Below, piece by piece: positions 1 to 5,238 of a stretch of 5,238 nucleotides of DNA. Numbering within the stretch: position 1 is the stretch's first letter; every line of letters starts with the position of its first letter. The notes beneath the pieces are model-generated. The model ran no database searches. It was not told the origin of the DNA and was given only the letters and a program-made list of their open reading frames with translations. Origin of the DNA: Verrucomicrobiales bacterium (lineage in GTDB: Bacteria; Verrucomicrobiota; Verrucomicrobiia; Methylacidiphilales; JAAUTS01); contig JAITHY010000067.1 of the NCBI GenBank assembly GCA_031279715.1, forward strand, positions 1-5,238. Direction: 5' to 3'. The translations under genes and the position numbers were made by a program.

Positions 1-144
1 GACGGCATCCGCGCTGTCATCGGAGCCGGCATCGTCTGGCAACTCAACGCTGAGAGTCAACTCCACCTCGACTACGAAGCCTCCTTCGGCGAAAAATACG
101 ACAAACCCTGGGGCCTGAATTTCGGTTACAGGTACCAGTTCTGA
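1..144 (+). CDS. Autotransporter outer-membrane beta-barrel domain, C-terminal end (partial)
   Basis: The window opens inside a reading frame (frame 1) that runs 47 codons to a TGA at 142-144. The residues have the pattern of the last strands of an autotransporter translocator barrel: a glycine-rich strand (GAGIVWQLN), then alternating residues in SQLHLDYEASFGEKYDKPWG, then a closing strand GLNFGYRYQF. The final residue is phenylalanine preceded by alternating aromatics, which is the C-terminal signature recognised by the BAM outer-membrane assembly machinery. Such barrels sit in the outer membrane and anchor or export an N-terminal passenger, which lies outside the window, so its function cannot be stated. 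Another outer-membrane barrel family is possible, but the YEASFG...PW...GYRYQF pattern fits autotransporters best. The gene converges on the AsmA-like gene downstream. Confidence 0.72.
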   Translation, partial: DGIRAVIGAGIVWQLNAESQLHLDYEASFGEKYDKPWGLNFGYRYQF

Positions 145-146
145 GA

Positions 147-180
147 GCCTGCACATAATCCATAGACAAGTACAGCAGGC
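147..180. repeat. Short inverted repeat just after the autotransporter stop
   Basis: GCCTGC at 147-152 is matched by GCAGGC at 175-180, separated by 22 nt. It begins 3 nt after the autotransporter stop codon and lies in the presumed left end of the IS relic. The arms are only 6 bp and no T-tract follows, so it is a weak candidate for transcript 3'-end structure and may be part of the old element terminus. Confidence 0.3.
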
Positions 181-191
181 GGGATGGAGAA

Positions 192-255
192 ATGACAAAA
201 CTACACGAGTGACATTGGCAAAGAACAATTTAAGCGCATCCGCTCATTGGTGGAA
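192..255 (+). pseudogene. Relic of the 5' end of an IS5-type transposase gene
   Basis: An ATG at 192 starts MTKLHE and then meets TGA at 210-212. Shifting frame, codons from 208 read SDIGKEQFKRIRSLVESA up to 261. Joined, the two pieces resemble the N-terminus of IS5-family transposases (DUF4096-type 'SDI..EQF..IR.LLESARRKT'). A 2-nt loss (expected GAG-AGT-GAC, present GAGTGAC) explains the frameshift. Similarity ends at VESA, where a long hairpin takes over, so only about 24 of the first codons remain and no DDE catalytic residues survive. The 47 nt before the ATG (145-191) may be the left end of the element; its first bases, GAGCCTGCACATAATC, look like an IS terminus, but no matching right end is visible. 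The gene is certainly non-functional. The family name comes from remembered motifs. Confidence 0.6.
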
Positions 256-299
256 AGCGCACTGGAAAGCGCGGCACGCCGCGCACTTTCCAGTGCGCT
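256..299. repeat. Long near-perfect palindrome (REP/REPIN-like hairpin)
   Basis: AGCGCACTGGAAAG at 256-269 is exactly complementary to CTTTCCAGTGCGCT at 286-299. Inside it, CGCGG (270-274) pairs with CCGCG (279-283) around a 4-nt loop (275-278), and a 2-nt CA bulge (284-285) sits on one side. In all, 19 base pairs can form, most of them G/C. The left arm also repeats its own flank: TGGAAAGCGC occurs at 251-260 and again at 263-272. No T-tract follows, so a classical rho-independent terminator is unlikely. The structure resembles REP-type palindromes or a hairpin-ended deletion scar in the IS relic. It lies between two convergent genes, a common place for such elements. Confidence 0.8.
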
Positions 300-321
300 A
301 TCAGGAGCCACAGACTCCACA

Positions 322-497
322 GCACAGTCATCTATTGCCCAAGGCGGGGGCATCTATCCTCCTTCGACGGGTCATCTACACGGCATAGACAGGTCATCTG
401 CGCAGCATAGACGGGTCATCTACGCGGCATAGACGTGCCATCCTTGCCCCTTCGATGGGTCGTCTAAGAGGCTTAGACGGGTCATCTATGCCGCGTA
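322..497. repeat. 22-bp degenerate tandem repeat array, about eight units
   Basis: Units begin at 322, 344, 366, 388, 410, 432, 454 and 476, all exactly 22 nt apart with no indels. A decayed ninth may start at 498. The conserved core is GACGGGTCATCTA; units 366, 410 and 476 all have this 13-mer, the others differ at a few positions. With the last bases of the preceding unit, the core reads TAGACGGGTCATCTA, an imperfect palindrome (TAGAYG...CRTCTA). Units 344 and 432 share a different tail ending CCTTC or CCCTTC, and the units after them (366, 454) both start GAYGGG, so an 88-nt higher-order period is possible. The array ends 16 nt before the stop codon of the minus-strand AsmA-like gene. It could be a protein-binding array, a transcription barrier between convergent genes, or neutral satellite DNA; nothing in the sequence decides. 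Confidence 0.88.
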
Positions 498-501
498 GAT
501 G
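417..501. repeat. 17-bp perfect inverted repeat within the tandem array
   Basis: CATCTACGCGGCATAGA at 417-433 is the exact reverse complement of TCTATGCCGCGTAGATG at 485-501, with a 51-nt spacer. The two arms come from the variable halves of two tandem units that are in opposite sense here. The right arm can also fold on itself: CATCTA (483-488) pairs with TAGATG (496-501) around a 7-nt loop. In the AsmA-like transcript this small hairpin would lie 12 nt after the stop codon. No U-run follows it in that direction. Confidence 0.75.
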
Positions 502-513
502 GCGTAGTTTTTC

Positions 514-2865
514 TTAGAAGTTCTTCGTTTCCCATTTGGTTTTGGCCAGCGGGCCGGTGCCGTGATATTCAAAAACTTTGCTCAGCAGCCAGGTGGCCAG
601 GCCGGGGGCGCCGCGCAGATTGGCGCGCATGTCAAGTTCGATGTGGTCGCGGTTAAAGTTGTAGGTGCCATGGCCGATGAGCACAAAAAACAGTGATTTA
701 ATGTCAAGTTTCCCGATTTGAAAGACGCTGTCGCTGACGGTGAAGTTGGTTTCAGCTTCGCTGGCTTTGGCGTAGCCCAGGTCGGGGATGATGGAGTTGA
801 GCAGTTCGGAGAGACCGCCGAGGAACGGAATGTTGTAGAGTTCGCCGTCGTTCACGGTCAGCGAGCCGGTGCCGCGCAGGGTGTTGAGATCGTTGAACGC
901 ACCGCTGAGATTGAGGTCGCCGCTGATGCGTCCGGTGACTTTTTCGTGGTGAAAGAAGGTTTGCATCACGCTGGCGAAGTCATTGGTCTTGAAGTTCAGC
1001 TGCGTGTCATAGGTGGGGTTGGGCAGGAGCATGACGTTTAGCGTTCCTGCCATTTTACCGTCGAAGAGTGTCAGCGGACGATTGGTGGCTAGAGTCATTT
1101 TTTGTCCCTTGATGGCGATGCCCAAATCGAGGTCGGTGAGCAGCAGCTTGCGCCGCATGAAGACGTAGTGGGCGCCGCGCCTGGCGACAAGACGGGCTTG
1201 CATGTCGGTGCGGAATTTTTGCTCGGCGTCGTTGAGATCGAAGTGTCCGTTGATGGTGAAGGTGGGGGTGTCGATGAATTGGTAGGGAGCCATGTATTCC
1301 GCCATTTTGTCGCCGAGGACGAGGGCGATGTCTTGCGCGTTGAGGGTGGCCCTGACGGCTTTGACGCGGACTTGTTTGGTTTTGAAATTATTCCAGATTT
1401 CGCCGCGACCCTCACCCTCGGCGCGTTTGACGTGGAGTTTGGCCAAGTGCAACTCGTGGTTTTGAAAATCAAAGTCGCTGCCGACGCTGACGATGGGGAC
1501 TCCTTTGTAGGCGAAGTCGGCGGCGTTGATGTGTCCGCTGATGGTGAGCTGCGCCATCGTCAGGCCGCTGATGGTGGCGTTGATGCGCGGCGGGACTGTG
1601 AAATCAATGCTATTAAAGAACGGCTGGGCGCCGCTGCCGAGGAGGGCGCGGAAGGCGCGCGGGTCGATGGCGCTGTCCACTCTGCCCCGCACCTGGTTTT
1701 CGCCGTCGTGAAATAATTCCGCTGTCACGGTCCCGGCCGGGCTATTGAGGCGCAGGCCCGTCACCATCAACCGTTTGCCGTCGTAGGAGATGGCGCTTTC
1801 GAAGGAGTCAAATTTTTGCCCGCCAATGGTGAAATCCCGCCATTGGCTTTTCGCCATGATGACGAAACCGCCGCCGTTGTCCCACGTGACGCGCATGGCG
1901 CCCTGGTTGACGGGGAGTTGGTTAAAATGAAACGCCTGCAACACGGGGACGCTTTTTTCCGGCAAGGCTTCCGCTAACAGTGAGAGGTCGATGTCGGAGT
2001 AAAAATTTAACTCCGCCTGTTTCGCCGACCGCGTCCATTCACCGGTCATCGTCAGCCTGCCGCGCGTGAATTCCAGGGTGCCGTCCAACTGGCAGGCATC
2101 AGCGGCGTAAGCGGCGCTGACGCTCACCCGCGCGATTTTGACACCACGCCACCCTTGGTCAGTGCCGTTTAATTGCAATCGCGCCGTTCCCTCTAGCGGA
2201 GCCGCCAGCGGGATTTTGAACTGACCGGACAACGTCAGCGGCCGCGGCGCCGTCCATTGATCGGCAATTTTCTCAATGCGGCGGCAGGCGGCGGCCAGCT
2301 TTGCCAGGTCAAGCGGCTGGCTCCCGACGGCGGGCATCATGCCACTCAAGTCCAGCGTTCCGGAAAAATCAACCCTCAAGTTGCGCCAGCGTCCGCGCAG
2401 GTAACGAACCTCGACATCCTTGGCGTGCAAGTTCACGTCGGCGCTGACATCCTCAATGCGAAGCGCGGTGTGCCGGTCAAGTTGAAAGACCAAATCCGCC
2501 CGCGAGACCGTGGCCCCGCGCAAGAACGGCTCGCCGCGCCACCACGAAAGCCAGTTAAAACGCACCTGGGCCTTTTCCACCATCACCGAGCCTTCAATGC
2601 CGCCGCCCAATTGCGTGATGCTGGCGCGGTCAGTCTTGGCGATGTAAACGCGCCGCGCCGTCACGCGCCCCAACACATCCAGGTAAAGTTGCCCGGCCTG
2701 CACGAACAAGCCGTGCGTCTGCAATTCGCGCTGGAGCCGCTCATTCACCACACGCGGCAAGCCAAAAATGCGCGCCGCCACCAGCAGCGTGATTACCGCC
2801 AGTAACACGCCGCTGACGGCGCGGCGCGGCAGGCTCCACCAATTTGGTTTGCGGGGCTTGTTCAC
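514..2865 (-). CDS. AsmA-like envelope protein with single N-terminal membrane anchor
   Basis: The frame ends at TAA (514-516). I chose the GTG at 2863-2865 (783 aa, starting MNKPRKPNWW). It has a weak GGA 5 nt upstream, and the longer GTG start at 2886 lies inside an interspersed repeat and adds only seven residues. A basic stretch (KPRKPNWWSLPRR) precedes one hydrophobic helix (about residues 16-35), giving an N-in anchor with a large periplasmic part. The rest is beta-rich with recurring amphipathic strands (TLSG, TISG, TINGHFDLND, RISGDLNLSG). The last 125 residues match the AsmA C-terminal pattern: LRGTGSLTVNDGELYNIPFLGGLSELLN, then a TNFTVSDSVFQIGKLDIKS strand pair and GHGTYNFNRDHIELDMRANL. 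AsmA/TamB-type proteins are thought to bridge inner and outer membranes and influence phospholipid or LPS placement or barrel assembly. The exact role here is unknown; family-level assignment is fairly secure. It is transcribed divergently from the glycyl-tRNA synthetase gene. Confidence 0.78.
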   Translation of the reverse strand: MNKPRKPNWWSLPRRAVSGVLLAVITLLVAARIFGLPRVVNERLQRELQTHGLFVQAGQLYLDVLGRVTARRVYIAKTDRASITQLGGGIEGSVMVEKAQVRFNWLSWWRGEPFLRGATVSRADLVFQLDRHTALRIEDVSADVNLHAKDVEVRYLRGRWRNLRVDFSGTLDLSGMMPAVGSQPLDLAKLAAACRRIEKIADQWTAPRPLTLSGQFKIPLAAPLEGTARLQLNGTDQGWRGVKIARVSVSAAYAADACQLDGTLEFTRGRLTMTGEWTRSAKQAELNFYSDIDLSLLAEALPEKSVPVLQAFHFNQLPVNQGAMRVTWDNGGGFVIMAKSQWRDFTIGGQKFDSFESAISYDGKRLMVTGLRLNSPAGTVTAELFHDGENQVRGRVDSAIDPRAFRALLGSGAQPFFNSIDFTVPPRINATISGLTMAQLTISGHINAADFAYKGVPIVSVGSDFDFQNHELHLAKLHVKRAEGEGRGEIWNNFKTKQVRVKAVRATLNAQDIALVLGDKMAEYMAPYQFIDTPTFTINGHFDLNDAEQKFRTDMQARLVARRGAHYVFMRRKLLLTDLDLGIAIKGQKMTLATNRPLTLFDGKMAGTLNVMLLPNPTYDTQLNFKTNDFASVMQTFFHHEKVTGRISGDLNLSGAFNDLNTLRGTGSLTVNDGELYNIPFLGGLSELLNSIIPDLGYAKASEAETNFTVSDSVFQIGKLDIKSLFFVLIGHGTYNFNRDHIELDMRANLRGAPGLATWLLSKVFEYHGTGPLAKTKWETKNF

Positions 2866-2953
2866 GAGTTTCCAAACTAGAACCACAAAGACGCGAAGGC
2901 ACGAAGTTTTTTTAATTTGGAATTTGGCGTCTGCCCGCTACTGTCGTTCCCTT
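2866..2953. promoter_or_regulatory. Divergent intergenic region, presumed promoters for both flanking genes
   Basis: These 88 nt separate the starts of the AsmA-like gene (minus) and the glycyl-tRNA synthetase gene (plus), so both promoters should lie in or near them. The visible content is the interspersed repeat at 2881-2906, an AT-rich run TTTTTTTAATTT (2907-2918), and a tandem 7-mer AATTTGG at 2914-2920 and 2921-2927. I cannot identify convincing -35 and -10 pairs. No Shine-Dalgarno sequence precedes the ATG at 2954. The regulatory role is inferred from gene orientation only. Confidence 0.35.
2881..2906. repeat. Interspersed intergenic repeat of the 'accacaaagac...gaaggcacgaag' type
   Basis: The stretch starting AACCACAAAGACGCGAAGG and ending CACGAAG matches a short repeat I recall as widely scattered between genes in many environmental genomes (PVC phyla and others). 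It is often mistranslated as peptides of the type 'TKTRRHE'. Here translation in frame with the synthetase gives the same tell-tale TTKTRRHEVFL, which shows that upstream extension of that gene is spurious. It directly abuts the start of the AsmA-like gene. Its function is unknown. Confidence 0.6.
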
Positions 2954-4405
2954 ATGGCAGAGAACAACATCATGGAAAAAATCGCCGCCCTGTGCAAACG
3001 GCGCGGATTTATTTTTCAATCGTCAGAGATTTACGGGGGACTGAACGGATTTTGGGATTATGGGCAACTCGGCGCGGAGTTGAAGCGAAATTTGCGCGAC
3101 ACATGGTGGCGGGCGATGACGCGGGAACGCGAGGATGTCGAGGGGTTGGACGCGGCGATTATCATGCATCCGAACATTTGGAAAGCGTCGGGGCACACGG
3201 AAACTTTCGCCGACCCGATGGTGGACTGCAAAACGTGCAAGGGACGCTTTCGCGCCGACCAACTGGCGCAAATCCCCTGCCCTCAAAAATCCAGCAAACC
3301 AGTCGCTGATTGTGACGGTGAAAAGACCGGGGCGCGCCCATTCAATTTGATGTTTCAAACTTACACGGGGCCTATTCAGAGCGAGGAAAATATCGCGTAT
3401 TTGCGCCCTGAAACGGCGCAGGCGATTTTTGTGCAGTTCAAGAACGTGCTGGAGTCCTCGCGGCAAAAATTGCCCTTCGGCATTTGTCAAATCGGCAAGG
3501 CCTTCCGCAATGAAATCAACCCGCGCAATTACATTTTCCGCTCCCGCGAGTTTGAGCAAATGGAGTTGGAGTTTTTTATCAAGCCGGACGAGGTGATTGA
3601 AAAAATCCATGGCTCCGTCGCCAAATGGCACGAGGGCGCCGACCTTTCCACGCCGCAGCCAAACTGGGGTTGGGAAATGTGGCATCGTTACTGGGTTGAC
3701 CAGCGTGTGAAATACTACGAATCCATTGGACTGGGGCGCGACGCGCTGGATTTTTACTGGCAGAAGAAAGAAGAACTCGCCCACTATGCGAAGGCAACGG
3801 TGGATATTTTGTTCAAGTTTCCGTTCGGCACGGAGGAGTTGGAAGGCATCGCCGCGCGCGGCAATTATGACCTCACGCAACACAGCAAGTTCGTCGGCAA
3901 GCCGCAGGATTATTTTGACGAGGACACCAAGACGCGCTACATCCCGCACGTCATCGAACCCTCGGCCGGGCTGGACCGGCTTGCGCTGGCGGTCATCACC
4001 AACGCTTATCACGAGGAAACCATTACCGACGCCAAAGGCAAAACTGAAACGCGTGTGATCATGCGGTTCCACCCGCGCATCGCACCGTTCAAGGCCGGCG
4101 TGTTCCCGCTGTTGAAGAACAAGCCGGAGTTGGTCGCCAAGGCGCGGGAAGTGCATCGCTTGCTCAAACCGCACATGAATTGCTTTTACGATGAAGCCGG
4201 CTCCATCGGCCGCCGCTATGCGCGGCAGGACGAGGCGGGCACACCGTTCTGCGTCACCGTGGATTTTGAGACCTTGGAGGGTGTCAAGGACGGCGCTGAC
4301 AGTGGCAAAAAAGACACCGTCACCCTGCGCCATCGCGACACCTCCGCGCAGGAGCGCGTCAGCATCAGCGACTTGTTGGGAAAACTATTGCCCGCCATCA
4401 GCTAA
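2954..4405 (+). CDS. glyQS: Glycyl-tRNA synthetase, single-chain (alpha2) class II type
   Basis: The enzyme charges tRNA-Gly with glycine using ATP in the cytoplasm. The protein has 483 residues, close to the usual size of dimeric bacterial GlyRS, and appears complete. Landmarks in order: RRGFIFQSSEIYGGLNGFWD (about 17-36); MHPNIWKASGH (71-81); zinc-ribbon-like Cys92 and Cys95 followed by GRFRAD; LRPETAQ (150-156); class II motif 2 FRNEINPR (184-191); motif 3 EPSAGLDR (335-342, catalytic Arg342); and a C-terminal anticodon-binding domain from about residue 370 (RFHPRIAPFKAGV) to DLLGKLLP. The ATG at 2954 gives MAENNIMEKI, typical of the family; the next ATG (2972) is possible. The frame stays open upstream to 2768, but that part reads through the repeat and antisense to the AsmA-like gene, so it is not coding. 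The second zinc knuckle is unusual, with Cys109 and Cys120 instead of CxxC. It is followed after 9 nt by manC. Confidence 0.96.
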   Translation: MAENNIMEKIAALCKRRGFIFQSSEIYGGLNGFWDYGQLGAELKRNLRDTWWRAMTREREDVEGLDAAIIMHPNIWKASGHTETFADPMVDCKTCKGRFRADQLAQIPCPQKSSKPVADCDGEKTGARPFNLMFQTYTGPIQSEENIAYLRPETAQAIFVQFKNVLESSRQKLPFGICQIGKAFRNEINPRNYIFRSREFEQMELEFFIKPDEVIEKIHGSVAKWHEGADLSTPQPNWGWEMWHRYWVDQRVKYYESIGLGRDALDFYWQKKEELAHYAKATVDILFKFPFGTEELEGIAARGNYDLTQHSKFVGKPQDYFDEDTKTRYIPHVIEPSAGLDRLALAVITNAYHEETITDAKGKTETRVIMRFHPRIAPFKAGVFPLLKNKPELVAKAREVHRLLKPHMNCFYDEAGSIGRRYARQDEAGTPFCVTVDFETLEGVKDGADSGKKDTVTLRHRDTSAQERVSISDLLGKLLPAIS

Positions 4406-4414
4406 AAAATTACC

Positions 4415-5238
4415 ATGCATCCCGAAGTCTTTGTTTTTATTCTCGCCGGCGGCAGTGGTGAACGATTTTGGCCATTGAGCCGACGCGAACTGCCGAAGCA
4501 GTTGCTGCGCCTGTTTTCGGAAAAGACCTTGCTGGAGGAAACGCTGAATCGGGTCGCTCCCCTCGCTCCCGCTGACCATGTTTATATCCTGACCAATCAT
4601 CAACAGCGGGACGCGACACTCAGGGCATTGCCCCGTTTTCCCGCCGCGCAACTCATCGTCGAACCCGCCAAGCGCGACACCGCCCCCGCCGCCGCGCTCG
4701 CCACCGCCATCGCCTACGCGCGCAATCCCAAGGCGGTGGTCGTATTGCTGCCCGTTGACCAACTGATTAAAAATATTGCCGCGTTCCAAAAAAACATCCG
4801 CGACGCCGCGCGCCGCGCCGCTGACAGTGAGGACTTGCTCACGGTCGCCATCCCGCCGACTTATCCCGCCACCGGCTTCGGCTACTTGAAACTCAGCGCC
4901 ACCGCGCAACAAGTCGCTGACGGTGACACCATTTTTCACCGGGTCGAACATTTCGTGGAAAAACCCGACCTCGCCGCCGCGACGGAATACCTTGCCTCCG
5001 CGCAATACGCCTGGAACGCCGGCATGTTCGTCTGGCAAGCCGCGGCGTTTCACCGCGAAGCCTCACGCTCAGCGCCGGAATTGGCGGCCTTCATTCACAA
5101 CTTTCCCGCTGACGGTCAGGATAACTTCATCAAAACACACTTCCCCGCGCTGCCGAAAATCTCCATTGATTACGCCATCATGGAAAAAGCCGCGTCCGTC
5201 AGCGCCGCCCAATCGGACTTCGATTGGGACGATGTCGG
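4415..5238 (+). CDS. manC: Mannose-1-phosphate guanylyltransferase, N-terminal part (cut by window edge)
   Basis: The enzyme makes GDP-mannose from mannose-1-phosphate and GTP in the cytoplasm, supplying LPS, exopolysaccharide or glycan synthesis. The frame starts at ATG 4415 and stays open for 274 codons to the window end, so the 3' end is missing (family members are about 350-480 aa). Landmarks: nucleotidyltransferase signature LAGGSGERFWPLSRRELPKQ (10-29) with Arg17 and Lys28; VEPAKRDTAPAAALA (82-96); PVDQLIK (113-119) with the likely metal-binding Asp115; TGFGYLK (153-159); FVEKPD (180-185); WNAGMFVW (200-207); ISIDYAIMEKA (249-259); and FDWDDV at the edge. Family members usually have DH where this has Asp115-Gln116. 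Whether a C-terminal phosphomannose isomerase domain follows cannot be seen. It lies 9 nt after the glyQS stop with no Shine-Dalgarno sequence, so it is probably co-transcribed. Confidence 0.93.
   Translation, partial: MHPEVFVFILAGGSGERFWPLSRRELPKQLLRLFSEKTLLEETLNRVAPLAPADHVYILTNHQQRDATLRALPRFPAAQLIVEPAKRDTAPAAALATAIAYARNPKAVVVLLPVDQLIKNIAAFQKNIRDAARRAADSEDLLTVAIPPTYPATGFGYLKLSATAQQVADGDTIFHRVEHFVEKPDLAAATEYLASAQYAWNAGMFVWQAAAFHREASRSAPELAAFIHNFPADGQDNFIKTHFPALPKISIDYAIMEKAASVSAAQSDFDWDDV

Noticed and set aside
256..299. Rho-independent terminator for the autotransporter gene
   Set aside because: The stem is strong, but no T-tract follows on either strand and it lies over 110 nt beyond the stop codon.
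247..432. Open frame of 61 codons with a TTG start in the repeat region
   Set aside because: It is the shifted tail of the transposase relic read on through the hairpin and into the 22-bp array. Its composition (ESALESAARRALSSALS) simply reflects the palindrome.
322..497. Possible CRISPR array
   Set aside because: The period is only 22 nt, repeats are degenerate and directly abutting, and there are no unique spacers of constant length and no cas genes nearby.
1102..1716. Plus-strand open frame of 204 codons opposite the AsmA-like gene
   Set aside because: It is an acid-rich shadow translation antisense to a gene with coherent AsmA-like features. The same applies to the frames at 718-1041 and 2257-2805.
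2866..2886. Longer GTG start for the AsmA-like protein at 2886 (790 aa)
   Set aside because: This start lies within the interspersed repeat and has no ribosome-binding site. The GTG at 2865 has a weak GGA upstream and a more natural start. The difference is seven residues and cannot be settled from sequence alone.
2768..2953. 62-codon N-terminal extension of the glycyl-tRNA synthetase frame
   Set aside because: It runs antisense to the AsmA-like gene and through the interspersed repeat (TTKTRRHEVFL). Family similarity begins after the ATG at 2954.
3023..4333. Long minus-strand open frame (436 codons) opposite glyQS
   Set aside because: It lies entirely antisense to a clear, conserved synthetase gene. 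It has no recognisable motifs and is explained by high GC at third codon positions.
4385..5053. Minus-strand open frame of 222 codons opposite manC
   Set aside because: It is antisense to a well-conserved gene, with low-complexity Gly/Arg-rich translation and no family signature.

Overview
The window looks like a chromosomal stretch from a GC-rich Gram-negative bacterium. Three things point to Gram-negative: the C-terminal end of an autotransporter-type outer-membrane beta-barrel, an AsmA-like envelope protein, and a GDP-mannose pathway enzyme. A Verrucomicrobiota-type or related PVC genome is my best guess. It rests on the single-chain glycyl-tRNA synthetase, near-absence of Shine-Dalgarno sequences, and an 'aaccacaaagacgcgaagg' repeat that I associate with such genomes. 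That placement is inference and was not tested by any search.

Layout. Positions 1-144 are the last 47 codons of an autotransporter barrel on the + strand. Positions 145-513 lie between this gene and a convergent one and hold no intact gene. Instead they contain a decayed 5' end of an IS5-type transposase gene (about 192-255), a long near-perfect hairpin that starts where the transposase similarity stops (256-299), and about eight degenerate copies of a 22-bp quasi-palindromic tandem repeat (322-497). Positions 514-2865 (minus strand) encode a large single-anchor AsmA-like protein. A short divergent intergenic region (2866-2953) carries the interspersed repeat. It is followed on the + strand by a complete glycyl-tRNA synthetase (2954-4405) and, 9 nt later, by mannose-1-phosphate guanylyltransferase (4415 to the window edge, truncated).

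How the genes fit together. The synthetase and the guanylyltransferase are probably co-transcribed. GDP-mannose feeds surface polysaccharide, LPS or glycoprotein synthesis. AsmA-like proteins act in outer-membrane lipid or protein homeostasis, and the autotransporter end is itself an outer-membrane domain. The neighbourhood is therefore envelope-themed apart from the tRNA synthetase, but no dedicated cluster can be shown.

I see no convincing new multi-gene system. The least explained signals are the composite repeat region 145-513 and a strong excess of the heptamer CGCTGAC, which occurs on both strands and in three codon phases.
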